Shown here one piece after another: positions 11,275 through 23,442 of a stretch of 64,000 bases of DNA (within the stretch, counting starts at the first letter, position 1; every line of letters begins with the position of its first letter). The notes beneath the pieces were generated by a model. The model saw nothing but the letters and a program-made list of their open reading frames with translations. It had not been told where the DNA came from and made no database searches. The DNA is from Adiantum capillus-veneris (Eukaryota; Streptophyta; Polypodiopsida; Polypodiales; Pteridaceae). The stretch spans positions 20,103,951 through 20,167,950 of the forward strand of contig CM043948.1 in NCBI GenBank assembly GCA_014529385.2. Reading direction: 5' to 3'. The translations under genes were made by a program, and so were the position numbers.

Positions 11275-11625
11275 TTGGAAATTGTGTTGCAGACAAATAC
11301 ATGTAACATTTAATGGCCTAGTAGCTTGTGTGTAGCGGAAAATAGCATAAATATAGTGAGAATTTCATTATTGAGCATAGCAAGAGTGCTTGGATGGAGA
11401 GAGCAACAAAAAGCATAACACTTAGATAAGCATGAACAATACTTCAAAAGAGAGAGAAGTTAACCTATTGAAATAATTAAGGACCGGATTTACATGGAGC
11501 CGGTCCCCCCTCCAAAAGGCTTTGTATCATAGGTTTCCCCCATCAAGGGAGACCTTTTACAATACAATACTTTGTGTTCATACCTCATTGTGCTTGGTGC
11601 ATGAGTGTCTTTCAGGAATTCCTTC
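11275..11625 (-). repeat. Dispersed repeat, copy 2 (inverted partner at 4705-5055)
   Basis: Its reverse complement carries the same ordered blocks as 4705-5055: CTTTTGGAGGGGGGACCGG, the CT-rich TTTTGAAG block, the TTTCCGCTACACA block and CATTAAATGTTACA, where similarity ends. Function unknown; probably retroelement-derived. Confidence 0.65.
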
Positions 11626-13556
11626 TTCACTTCACCAGACTTAAAATACATAAACTTCGACTCTTATGCTCACCTATACCAACATGAGCGACACAATGTA
11701 AATATGCTCAATTCTTCCAACTTGAATAATACCTATAATAGATAAGACACTTAGACCACAAAGAATATTAGTTGAAGCTTTGGGACTAACATCTCACCTA
11801 TTTAGTGGCGTAGTTTCTCGACTCTCACTCTTATGCCATGTATCATTAACGGTGACTTGGATGTATTTGTTTAAGGCTAGAAACCCAATTCCATAGGTTA
11901 TTGATGTTTAGGCTCTTTGATTGTTTAGTTCTTTGGATACCACCAATTTTTTCTAGTAGGTTGTCATATTTATTCTCTTTTATATGGCTTCAAAACAAAA
12001 ATATTCACTACATAAGTAATGCAAGGACACACTTATGCAGTGCAATGACACTAAGAAAATGCTAAAGGGCAAAATAAAAAAATGAAAACACAAATGTATA
12101 TGATGTGCACTCGATCATCTCTTTTATATGGACATGAAATGTCTTTTGACTTTTCATTTACATTGGGCTTTTCATTTTCTATACTCACCCTTCACTGAAG
12201 CATTTGAAATGTTTTGAGAGAATTTTTATTTTTTTGAGATTGGGGAGACCTAATCCTCTTGATTTGTTTATAGTATGTAAAAATTGCTTTGTGAAACAAG
12301 CTCTATGATTGTAGTAGCGGGTGATGGAGTCTTTGATTTATCTCCCATGAAAAGGTATTGTAGATGTTTGTGGGTTCTCTATGTTTGAGTTTTCAATAGC
12401 AATTTTAGAACCCACCTTGTTTTTTTAATCTCTGTGTGACCGTGTTTTGCATTTGCCTCTTTTTCTCTATGACTTCATGGACACTAGACTTTGGTATCCA
12501 TAGCTGATAATTATTGTTACCCTTGTTTAGTCTTGTAGTTGCTCTTAGATTTGACAGAAATAAAATCAAAAGGCCAAACAATAAGAACCCATGTACCTTT
12601 AGAGATAAAAAATTCACACTTTCCTTCTACGGATTTCTTCCATTGCTTGTTTTGTGGCAAGGAAACAACTTCTACATAATTTCTGAAGGGTCTTGCAAAA
12701 TAAGCAATACGTGATTAGAGATCCCAAAATGACCATCCTATACATGATTTGCATTGTGTTTAATCTTACTAAGAAGATCAATATAGAGATTAAAAATTCA
12801 AACTTTCCTTCTAAGGCTTTCTTCCATACCTTGTTTTGTGGCAAGGATAGAGTCTTACCAAACACCGAGCAAAAACTTATGAGCAAACCAAAAAGCAAGC
12901 GAGGTCAATACCCATGTCAGCTACCCAAGTAGTACACACTCTTTGTAGTGTTGAGGCAATATATCCATGTGAAAAATTTGAGATCTTTGAGTGACTGAAA
13001 GAAAAAATATGTACTATTGTGGTGTGTTGAAGGAAAACATCCGTTTATGGGTTCTACATTCTTGGAAGGCATTCTTAACATCTATCTCATTGCATGACTA
13101 GGATGGAAAAAAGCACTCTGTGTTGCTAAAAGTAGTCAAGCCACACGACCAATAGGCTAGAGTGACGGTTTAATTTCTTTGAGAACATGGCAATAAACAT
13201 TTCATGGTTGCGTGGAATGTGCTATTTACATTTATGCATGTTTCTTATATGACCTATTTAACGTGACAGTGATGTTGTCCATACAATGTAAACATCCCTA
13301 TTTGAGTTACTATGTTTTCCATATACTAGAGCATGGAAGGTGTAGTGTGGGACAATATGATTGGTGTCCCACATGTCCATGATTGCCTCCTTCCATACCC
13401 TTAAATCCCACCTTCAAAAACTTTACAGTACCCCTCAACCAGCTTACATCTTAGCACCACACTTTGTCACCTATGGAGCCAATACAACACTCTATCAATC
13501 TTAGCTTCATTAGCCATTTCAACATCTTGTCCAACGCCACCTTTTGATGGTGGTAG

Positions 13557-13557
<1 letters not shown>
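11626..13557. other. Unassigned AT-rich stretch with a local duplication
   Basis: About 65 bases at 12607-12671 recur at 12790-12853 with few changes (shared ACTTTCCTTCTA and TTGTTTTGTGGCAAGG), 183 bases apart. Minus-strand traces near 13070-13085 (D-V-K-N-A-F) resemble a copia reverse transcriptase motif, but neighbouring motifs are absent or in the wrong order, so no element is called. Confidence 0.45.

Positions 13558-13610
<53 letters not shown>
13558..13610 (+). repeat. (AT)n microsatellite
   Basis: About 26 AT repeats followed by a T run. Confidence 0.95.
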
Positions 13611-14833
<1,223 letters not shown>

Positions 14834-14851
14834 TTCTATTATCGTCCTGGG

Positions 14852-14867
14852 AGGTCAAATATGACCT
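14852..14867 (-). promoter_or_regulatory. 3'-terminal hairpin of the LINE family (copy 1)
   Basis: AGGTCA-AATA-TGACCT, a perfect 6-bp stem with a 4-base loop, lies 18 bases from the element's 3' end. The same hairpin is at 20037-20052 in copy 2, and with one change at 30488-30503 in copy 3. Stem-loops here are known in other LINEs as the site that their reverse transcriptase recognises; that role is inferred. Confidence 0.55.
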
Positions 14868-14886
14868 ATGGGACCAAATGAACATG

Positions 14887-17800
14887 TCACGTGGTGTGAG
14901 TGGAGTTCATAAGTGACTCTCGATGCTCAAAAATGGCTGAAATGAGCGTCGCAATAGAGAGTCCACATCGTGGTTGGGAGAGGAAGGTATGTAGGGAGAG
15001 CTCATGGCTGAATATATGGGGAAAAGAGGACCTAATGTGGTCAAAAGCTGAGCACTCAAGTAGTGTGTGGTACTCACTCTCTCGCACTTGACGAGGGCAT
15101 AAGGTGCAAAGTCGATGACACTCCTCGCCAGTGCCCCAACGTCCTGTCTCGCAGCGTAGAGAATGGGAGCTAAGACGAATGGAGGCAATGGTGCGGATCG
15201 CACTCAACGGGATGGGCTCAAGGATGTAGGAATGGGTTCGGTTACCTCGCTCCGAGAAGAAGAGAGATTTGTAGTTTGGGGCAACGTGTGTGGTGTAATG
15301 ACTGAAGCGAGAACCTCCGGATTTCTCCCAAGCCATGATACATTGGCGTTGTAAGAAGGCCTCATTAACTTGGGAGTCGATCGACGCATCCTTGACCAAG
15401 TGACATGCATCCCATCTTCCAAACCATTTCTTGATATCAAGCATCCACCCCGAACTTAGTATTTTGCTCTTGCATGTCTTTTGAACCTTTTGACTTGCTT
15501 CATATGCGATTCTAGGAAGTCGATGCAAAGGGCTACGTTGTGTCTTACGCATGTACTCCACAACCCTTTCCATGCCCAAGACCTCAATGGGAAGCGATCC
15601 GGACTCAAGAAGTAAGAGCATGTAGGGTGTTTGTGTCTTGACTTGGAGAAAGTTGGTGAGAAAACGCTTTTGGACATTCTCAAACTCTTTCCAAGTAGAC
15701 TTCCCGATGCTTCCACCCCACACCTCCACTCCATAAAGAAGCACCGGTGTCACCAATGTGTCAAAGAGGTACTTTTTGAGAGCCCAACACTTGATCTCTC
15801 CTGCATTGCACATGTTCTCAAATGCATAATAAGCCCTCTTTCCGGCTTCCAAGCGACGCATTGCACAATCCTTCCATTTATGATTGGATGGAACCTCAAG
15901 GCCAAGGTACTTGAAGTGATCTACCACTTCAAGTTTCTCATTGTTGTATACAATGCATGGATTTTCGTCATTGAGGGTCTTTACAAGCATAACCTTGGTT
16001 TTGGATCCATTCACGATCAGCCCGCTATGTAGGCAAAAGCGTTCCAAGACACTCATAAGCTTTTGTGCATCTTCTAAGGTATGTGCCAAGAGCACTACAT
16101 CATCGGCATAAAGCAAAAGCATGATCACCGCATTTCCAATCTTAACCTCTTCTATGCCTTCTTGCTGCATAAAATCAAGAACCATGTATTCCAATTCATC
16201 AATGAGTAGCCCAAAGAGGGTTGGGGAAAGTGGGCATCCTTGTTTGACACCAATAGTGCTTGCAAAAAATTCTGAAATTCCATCTCCCATACGTAATCGA
16301 CATATCACTTTTTGGTAGATGCGAAAGACTGCATGCATAAATTCTCTCGGCACTTGAAGGCTTTGCATACGTCTCCAAAGATTTCCTCGTGGTACCATGT
16401 CAAAAGCTTTCTTGAAATCCACAAAGCAACAATACAACTTTTTTCCTTTCAATCGAGACGCTTCCATAAGAACTCGAAGAGTGACAAGGTGATCAATAGT
16501 GCTATGATGCTTTCGAAAACCTGCTTGGCCAAGCGCACGTTTGCCATTCTTTTCAGCCCATTCACTTATCTTCATCTCCATGATACATCCAAATAACTTT
16601 GCCATCAAAGAACCAACCATTATAGTGCGATAGTTGTTCACATTGTTTACATCTCCTCCTTTGTGCAAAGGTTTGATCCAATTTGCACTCCAATCATGAG
16701 GCATGCCATACTGAAGTGCAAGGTTAAACATATCGCATATCCAATATCGTGTTTTCTTGCTTGTCCATTTAATCATTTCAGCCTTGACACCTTGAAGGTC
16801 ACCTGCCTTGCGAGTAGCAAGTTTCTCAAGCGCGCGGCATACATCTTCAATGGTAAAGAAGGGAGACATAAATGGAAGGGAGCTACAACCCTCCATCTTA
16901 TCAACATTGGGTTGCTCATAGAGGTTCTTACAATGCATATACATATCCTCAAGAGTCAAGTCACCAAAGCTCTCAACGCGCTTGCCTTTTAGATTTTGCC
17001 AAAACTTGCCACATGCATGTGCTTTCTCTTGTGCTAAAAGAAGTTGTTTTTCGACTTCCCACCTTCTCCTCTTCTTTTGAACAAGTGCTTTGTATGTGTG
17101 TGAACATTCCAAGTAAACTTCCTTGTCTTTGATTGCATCCAATCTTAGCAAGTGTTTTCGGGCTTGACTACATTCCATGTCAAACCATTTCTTCTTGGTG
17201 CTACCCTTCTTATACCTTTTGCAAGACATGTGTTTCACCGAAAAGCATTCCTTCGCACAAGAGAAAATTACTTCTTTGAAAACTTTCCACTTGCATTCTA
17301 ATGTTGGGCTCCCTTGATGCTCTATCATGCTTAACATTTGGTCCACCATATCAGCATATATAAGTGCTCGTTTGAAGTCTAGACGTAGGTACAAATGATT
17401 CACATCATGATTGGAGACTACATGCTCAGGCCGTTTACCACACTTGAGGTCAATACATAACATCCTATGATCCGATTCCGGATTCCATTCACCAAGTGTA
17501 AAGCTTTGTATGCATTCTAGAGTGGCTTCTGAGAACAACATATAGTCAATCACGCTAGCACCATTGTGATTTCTACATGTAAAGTCATTGGTGCCTTGCC
17601 ATAGAGATACACCATTTGCAATGAGCATTCCGGTACTATTGCACATATGTAGAAGTGACTTTCCATAGTGATCCACTTCTTTTGCATCATTAGAACTTCG
17701 ATTATACATGTATGAGTCATCCACTCTTCTTGATACATGCGGCATGTCGACTTGTTGTGTGTCGTGTTGTAACATATTTGTGCGAGCATTCATGTCTCCA

Positions 17801-18267
17801 AAAACAATGACTTCACCTTGATCCTTGTAATGAGCAATGTCTTCCTCTAGTTCAACAAAGGGCTGATCTCTATCCATATTCAAGCGAGCATAAAAGTTGG
17901 AGTCATAGTGAGGAATGTAGCAGCCGGCCACAAACATGACTTGACCATTTGGTGGGTTGATTTTCAGCCATAAGTAGCGTTTATACTTATCTTCTTTGAC
18001 AATGGAAACATCTTTCAAACCCTTTTTGGTCATACATGCTACGCCTCCTTGGCCTCTTCGTTGCTTTGCATTTTTGGCCCACATCAAAGAATGTACATCG
18101 TATTTGTCAAATCCAAGAATTCGTTGCGCATCATGCTCCCATGTTTCGACAAGAAGTATCACATCGGAGTCATTGGTAAGCTCATCAATGCCAATTCCCG
18201 CATTCCATGGATACCCGTTACAATTCCAAAAGCTTATTCGCAAGCGTGAGTTGGTCTCATAGATCAT
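14887..18267 (-). CDS. LINE ORF2: endonuclease-reverse transcriptase with zf-RVT knuckle (1126 aa, intact)
   Basis: Residues 1-280 form an exonuclease-endonuclease-phosphatase domain with the usual residues visible (N15, E41, D158-N160, D241, S265-D266-H267); it nicks target DNA. Residues about 530-800 are the reverse transcriptase: D617 in CFVDFKKAFD, GVKQGCPLSP at 673-682, and the Y720-A-D-D723 active site. Residues 1054-1072 form C-X2-C-X9-H-X4-C, a zf-RVT-type knuckle common at the C-terminus of plant LINEs. The enzyme would copy element RNA at the nick (target-primed reverse transcription) in the nucleus. ATG at 18267 lies seven bases past the ORF1 stop and in the same frame, separated only by TAG and two codons. 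No internal stop or frameshift, all catalytic residues present, so the copy may encode active enzyme; missing ORF1 N-terminus argues against autonomous movement. Confidence 0.92.
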   Translation of the reverse strand: MIYETNSRLRISFWNCNGYPWNAGIGIDELTNDSDVILLVETWEHDAQRILGFDKYDVHSLMWAKNAKQRRGQGGVACMTKKGLKDVSIVKEDKYKRYLWLKINPPNGQVMFVAGCYIPHYDSNFYARLNMDRDQPFVELEEDIAHYKDQGEVIVFGDMNARTNMLQHDTQQVDMPHVSRRVDDSYMYNRSSNDAKEVDHYGKSLLHMCNSTGMLIANGVSLWQGTNDFTCRNHNGASVIDYMLFSEATLECIQSFTLGEWNPESDHRMLCIDLKCGKRPEHVVSNHDVNHLYLRLDFKRALIYADMVDQMLSMIEHQGSPTLECKWKVFKEVIFSCAKECFSVKHMSCKRYKKGSTKKKWFDMECSQARKHLLRLDAIKDKEVYLECSHTYKALVQKKRRRWEVEKQLLLAQEKAHACGKFWQNLKGKRVESFGDLTLEDMYMHCKNLYEQPNVDKMEGCSSLPFMSPFFTIEDVCRALEKLATRKAGDLQGVKAEMIKWTSKKTRYWICDMFNLALQYGMPHDWSANWIKPLHKGGDVNNVNNYRTIMVGSLMAKLFGCIMEMKISEWAEKNGKRALGQAGFRKHHSTIDHLVTLRVLMEASRLKGKKLYCCFVDFKKAFDMVPRGNLWRRMQSLQVPREFMHAVFRIYQKVICRLRMGDGISEFFASTIGVKQGCPLSPTLFGLLIDELEYMVLDFMQQEGIEEVKIGNAVIMLLLYADDVVLLAHTLEDAQKLMSVLERFCLHSGLIVNGSKTKVMLVKTLNDENPCIVYNNEKLEVVDHFKYLGLEVPSNHKWKDCAMRRLEAGKRAYYAFENMCNAGEIKCWALKKYLFDTLVTPVLLYGVEVWGGSIGKSTWKEFENVQKRFLTNFLQVKTQTPYMLLLLESGSLPIEVLGMERVVEYMRKTQRSPLHRLPRIAYEASQKVQKTCKSKILSSGWMLDIKKWFGRWDACHLVKDASIDSQVNEAFLQRQCIMAWEKSGGSRFSHYTTHVAPNYKSLFFSERGNRTHSYILEPIPLSAIRTIASIRLSSHSLRCETGRWGTGEECHRLCTLCPRQVRESEYHTLLECSAFDHIRSSFPHIFSHELSLHTFLSQPRCGLSIATLISAIFEHRESLMNSTHTT

Positions 18268-18273
18268 GTGTCC

Positions 18274-19035
18274 CTATTTGTTGGGTGGACTTGCATCCTC
18301 CTCAAGTGACTTTTCTTCTTGAGATGATACCTTAACCTTCTTGCTTCTTTCCTCGTATGCTTTGCGACGTACATTTTGTTGCATAAGAGTGCGATCCTCA
18401 TATACATTACAACCCGTTCCTTTGAGGTAGATCCAACCATTGTCAAGGATGATCTTTCTCTTTACCTCATCAGCCATGGTACATACAATAGGTCTTTCTC
18501 CCGAGCGAGGGACTCCTTGTTTTCCAACTCGATGTGCACCATAAGCCATGATTCCTGACATGCCAAAGTGTGTAGCAAAAAACTCTTCAATAGCAACCGC
18601 AAGAGATTGGGGTGTTTCCATGCTTTCCTCCTTGATTCCACGAATGACGATGTTCTTTGAGCGTTTTTGTCGTTCTTGCAATTCTTGAGTGTCCACATTC
18701 TCTACATTCTTTGCTTGGACAACGGCTTGCGTGATAGGAGATGTAGAAACCACATTATCCTTACATATATCAGCCCATGATTTGGATGCATTTCTCATCT
18801 CACATACATCATGTCGTATTGTATCTATCGTTTTCTCTTTCAATACATGATCACTCTCAACTTTGCTCAAGCGCTCTTTCACTACATTCATGTCCACAAG
18901 AGAGCTTTTACATTCTTGAACTTCATTCTCAAGATGCATCAAGCGTGTTGTTTGCATTTCAAGAACCTTCTTGAGGTGCTCATTCTCCACAACGAGAACT
19001 CTTAAAGTACCATTCTCCATTGCAAGTGCGCGCAA
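18274..19035 (-). CDS. LINE ORF1 protein, N-terminally truncated (coiled coil plus RRM-like domain)
   Basis: Residues 1-75 are a heptad-like coiled coil (LRVLVVENEHLKKVLEMQ onward); residues about 125-215 match the RNA-binding domain of L1-type ORF1 proteins (RSKNIVIRGIKEE, GAHRVGK, RPIVCTM, CNVYEDRTLMQQNVRRKAYEERSK). Such proteins coat element RNA as an RNP and act as nucleic acid chaperones. The ATG at 19035 is internal: the frame stays open upstream through LQETVNKQGEELRALA to 19068 and then dissolves into (CT)n, while copy 2 shows about 60 more N-terminal residues starting MSSGSRKGSSSSTRS. The C-terminus is basic then acidic and ends with TAG at 18274-18276, in frame with ORF2. Confidence 0.85.
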   Translation of the reverse strand: MRALAMENGTLRVLVVENEHLKKVLEMQTTRLMHLENEVQECKSSLVDMNVVKERLSKVESDHVLKEKTIDTIRHDVCEMRNASKSWADICKDNVVSTSPITQAVVQAKNVENVDTQELQERQKRSKNIVIRGIKEESMETPQSLAVAIEEFFATHFGMSGIMAYGAHRVGKQGVPRSGERPIVCTMADEVKRKIILDNGWIYLKGTGCNVYEDRTLMQQNVRRKAYEERSKKVKVSSQEEKSLEEDASPPNK

Positions 19036-19066
19036 CTCTTCACCTTGCTTGTTGACGGTTTCTTGT

Positions 19067-19068
<2 letters not shown>

Positions 19069-19107
<39 letters not shown>
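19069..19107 (+). repeat. (GA)n microsatellite at the 5' side of LINE copy 1
   Basis: About 19 GA units abut the truncated ORF1 of LINE copy 1. Same strand as the array at its 3' side. Confidence 0.95.
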
Positions 19108-19110
<3 letters not shown>

Positions 19111-19324
19111 GAGAGCGCAAGTGCAAGGCCTCGATCAATCATCAGCCAAAATGACCAGCTTGGTGCACAACAACCACAACCATACCGGCCTGCCTTGTCG
19201 TAATTAGCTCAGATAAGATATGAGCGGCCTGCATTGAGTGAGCCGTGAATAGTAATCATCATTGGTCAACAAGTTTGGTATGTTTGTGGTAGCTACTCAA
19301 GAGGGAGAGTGAGCAAGAGAGAGA
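19108..19324. other. Unassigned short stretch
   Basis: No gene or repeat recognised except a GA-rich end near 19301-19324. Confidence 0.5.
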
Positions 19325-20019
<695 letters not shown>

Positions 20020-20036
20020 TTTTATTATGTCCTCGG

Positions 20037-20052
20037 AGGTCAAATATGACCT
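20037..20052 (-). promoter_or_regulatory. 3'-terminal hairpin of the LINE family (copy 2)
   Basis: Identical AGGTCA-AATA-TGACCT inverted repeat at the same distance from the element end as in copy 1. Confidence 0.55.
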
Positions 20053-20091
20053 ATGGGACCAAAGTTACATGTGATGTAGTATGTGTATGGC

Positions 20092-23000
20092 TCATTGAGT
20101 GACTCTCGATGCTCCAAAACTGTGGTGATGAGAGTTGCAATGGAGAGCCCACTTTGGCTGGGAGAGGAAAGTGTGTAGGTCTAAGTTATGGCTGAAAATG
20201 TGAGAGAAGCAAGTTTGGATGTGACCAAAAGCTGAGCACTCTAGTAGTGTGTGGTACTCAGACTCTTGAACTTGCAGTGAGCATAATGTGCACAACCGAT
20301 TTGACTCCTCTCCATTGCCCCAACGCCCTATCTCGCATCGAAGGAAATGGGAGCTAAGCCAAATGGATGCGATAGTGCGTATCGCCAACAAGGGGATAGG
20401 CTCAAGCATGTAAGTGTGAGTACGGTTTCCTCTTTCAGCAAAGAACATGGTTTTGTAGTTGGGGGCAATATGGGTGGTGTAATGTATGAAGCGTGACCCA
20501 CCGGATTTCTCCCAAGCCGTAATACATTGGCGTTGTAGAAAAACTTCATTCACTTGAGAGTCAATTGAAGCATCATGTAGGAAGTGTAATGCATCCCATC
20601 TCCCAAACCACTTCTTTATGTCTTGTATCCATCCCGTGCTCAAGATCTTGCTTTTATGCATCTTTTGAACTTTTTTGCTTGCTTCCCATGCAATTGTAGG
20701 AAGTCGATGTGAGGGGTTTTGACGCATCTTTAACATGTACTTCACAACCCTTTCCATGCCCATAACCTCAATTGGAAGACATCCCAACTCAAGAAGTAGG
20801 AGCAGATATGGTGTTTGTGTCATCACTTGGAGAAAGTTTGTAAGAAAACGCTTTTGGACATTCTCAAACTCTTTCCAAGAAGACTTTGAGATGCTCCCAC
20901 CCCACACTTCAACTCCATAAAGAAGAACTGGTGTCACCAATGCATCAAAAAGATGCTTCTTGAGAACCCAACACTTGATATTTCCCGCATTACACATGTT
21001 CTCAAATGCATAATATGCTCGCTTTCCCACTTCCTAACAACGCATAGCACATTCATGCCACTTGTGATTGGACAAAACCTCAAGGCCAAGGTACTTAAAG
21101 CTCTCAACAACTTCAAGTGTCTCGTTGTTGTACACAATGCATGGCTTCTCCTCATGGTTGGTTTTCAAAGGCATAACCTTTGTTTTGGATTCATTCACAA
21201 TCAACCCACTATGCAAGAAAAAGTTCTCAAGGACAACCATAAACTTTTGTACATCTTCTAAAGTGTGTGCTAGAAGCACTACATCATCCGTATACAACAA
21301 AAACATGATTACTGCATTGAAAATAGTGACCTCTTCAATGCCTTCTTCTTGCATAAAGTCAAGTACCATTTGTTCCAATTGATCGATGCATAGACGAGAG
21401 TTGGTGACAATGGACATCCTTGTTTAACCCCAATAGTGCTTACAATTTTTTTTGAAATTTCTCTTTCCATGCGCAATTGACAAATCACCTTCTTCTGGAT
21501 TCAAGAAACCGCAAGCATAAACTCACTTGGCACTTCGAGTTCTTCCATCCTTCTCCACAAATTGTTACGTGGAATCATATCAAAGGCTTTCTTAAAGTCC
21601 AAAAAAAAACAATACAATCGTTTGCCTTTCAATCGACTTTCCTGCATGAGAACACAAAGACAGACAAGATGATCATTGGTGCTATGGCATCGACGAAAAC
21701 CCGCTTGTCCCTTTGCATGCTTGTCATTCTCTTCATCACAATCACTCAATTTCATCTCCATTATACACCTAGAAAGCTTTGCCATCATAGACTCAATTAT
21801 TATAGTCCGGTAGTTGTTTACATTCTTTACATCCCCTCCTTTATGCAAAGGCTTAACCCAATTAGTACTCCAATCATAAGGCATACCATATTGAAGTCCA
21901 AGGTTGAACATATCACACATCCACTCATGGGTACAATCTCCCTTCCATTTGATCATCTCCGGCTTGATACCTTAAAGATCTCCCGCTTTGTGAGTGGCCA
22001 ACTTTTCAAGCCCACCGCATACATCCTCAATAGTAAAAAAAGAGGGCATACATGGGAGTGAACCATAAAATGACATTTTTTCCAGCATTTGCTTACTTAT
22101 ATAATTGCCTACAATATGTGTACATATCTACAAGACTCAAGTTATCAAAATTCTCAACCCACTTGCCCCTCAAGTTTCTCCAAAATCTTTCACATGTATG
22201 TGCCTTTTCTTGGACTTGAAAAAGTTGTTGCTTTACTTCCCATCTTCTTCTCTTTTCTTTGAATCAATGCCTTGTATGTATGCAAATGACTTTGATAGTT
22301 GTCTTTGTCCATAGTTGCATCAAGATTTATCAAGGACTTTCTAGCATCTTGAAATTCTTTATCAAACCACCTTTTGCATGATCTATCTTTGTTGATAGCA
22401 TGGAGATGCTTTATAGAAAAGCATTCTTCGACATAAGAACAAATAACTTTCTTGAAAGCTTCCCATTTAGTTTTCAATGGTGCATCATATTGAAGCTTCT
22501 TCATCCATAATTTTTGCTCAACCATTTCAACGTACATTGGTACCCGTTTGAAATTCATACATAGTGATAATTTCTCTTTCCTTTGGCTGAGATTATCATG
22601 CTTAGTTGCTTCTCCCCATGAAAGGTCAATACATAAGGTGCGATGATCGGATTCCGGGGTCCATTGGCCAAACATAAAACTCTTTATGCAATACATGATG
22701 GATTCGGAGAGTAGCATATAATCAATCACACTGTCCCCATTATGTCTCCTATATGTAAATCCATTGGTTCCACTCCACAAAGATACACCACTGGCAATGA
22801 GCATACTTGTACTATTACACATGTGTAAAAGTAACTTTTCATAGTGATCCGGCTCTTTCTCATCCATTGAAGAACGATTATACAAGTGAACTTCCTCCAA
22901 CTCCCTTGAAATGTATGGCATATCAAATTGTTGAGTATCATGTTGCAATTTTTTTGTGCAAGTATTAATATCCCTAAATACATTAGCATCACCTTCACCT

Positions 23001-23442
23001 TTGAAATAAGCAATGTCCTCTTCTAAATAAAAAAATGGCTGATCTCTATCCATGCAATCTTAAAAGGGGGAATCATGATGAGGAATGTAGCAACCGGCTA
23101 CAAAAATGGGTGCTCTTTTTGGTGTCATAATTTTCATCCATACATAACATTTGTACTTGTCATCTTTCACGATTGATACAAAACATTTCAATCCTTTCTT
23201 AACGATACATGATACCCCTCCTTGTCCTCTTTGTTGCTTAAGATTCTTTGACCACATCAATGAATGCACATTGTAATTCTCCAAGCCGTTAATCTTTTGT
23301 GTATCATGCTCCCAAGTTTCAACAAGAAGTACAACATCGGCTTTGCTTGTTAGTTCATCAATGCCAACCCCCCCATTCCATGGGTATCTATTATAATTCC
23401 AAAAGCATATTTTCAATTGTAACTCGGTGTCATAGGTCACGC
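20092..23442 (-). pseudogene. LINE ORF2, copy 2, multiply broken
   Basis: Collinear with the intact ORF2 of copy 1. Pieces: endonuclease start at about 23060-23442 (ICFWNYNRYPWNGGVGIDELT, cut here: key residues conserved), endonuclease end and linker 22190-23053, reverse transcriptase start 21501-21956 (NNYRTIIIES, GQAGFRRCHST, DFKKAFDMIPR), palm 21034-21417 with L-Y-T-D-D in place of Y-A-D-D, and the C-terminal third 20092-21030 with the C-X2-C...H-X4-C knuckle kept. At least four frame breaks or stops lie between these pieces (near 21032, 21420-21500, 21975, 23056). It cannot make active enzyme. In front of it the frame runs on from ORF1 without the TAG seen in copy 1, once element A is discounted. 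Confidence 0.88.
23439..23442 (+). other. Target site duplication of element A, left (ACGC)
   Basis: ACGC precedes the TGTCGTGC start of the left LTR and is repeated at 29045-29048 after the right LTR. Four bases, possibly five with one mismatch. Confidence 0.75.

Larger units (their letters stand above)
14834..19068 (-). mobile_element. LINE (non-LTR retrotransposon) copy 1, near full length
   Basis: Minus strand, 5' to 3': (TC)n, truncated ORF1, ORF2, a 53-base 3' UTR, then (TATC)n(TC)n. ORF2 is fully open, so this is the best-preserved copy of the family in the window. The 5' end stops inside ORF1 exactly at a (GA)n array (19069-19107); by comparison with copy 2 about 60 N-terminal residues and the 5' UTR are missing. 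No target duplication can be read because both flanks are microsatellite. Confidence 0.9.

Noticed and set aside
12400-13150. Possible copia reverse transcriptase remnant on the minus strand
   Set aside because: D-V-K-N-A-F near 13080 and a T-W-x-L-like trace near 12600 look suggestive, but their order is reversed relative to a copia RT and no further motif supports them.
15456-18262. Many frames on the plus strand and in other minus frames across LINE and pol genes
   Set aside because: Shadows of the ORF2 or pol frames; they have no motifs of their own.
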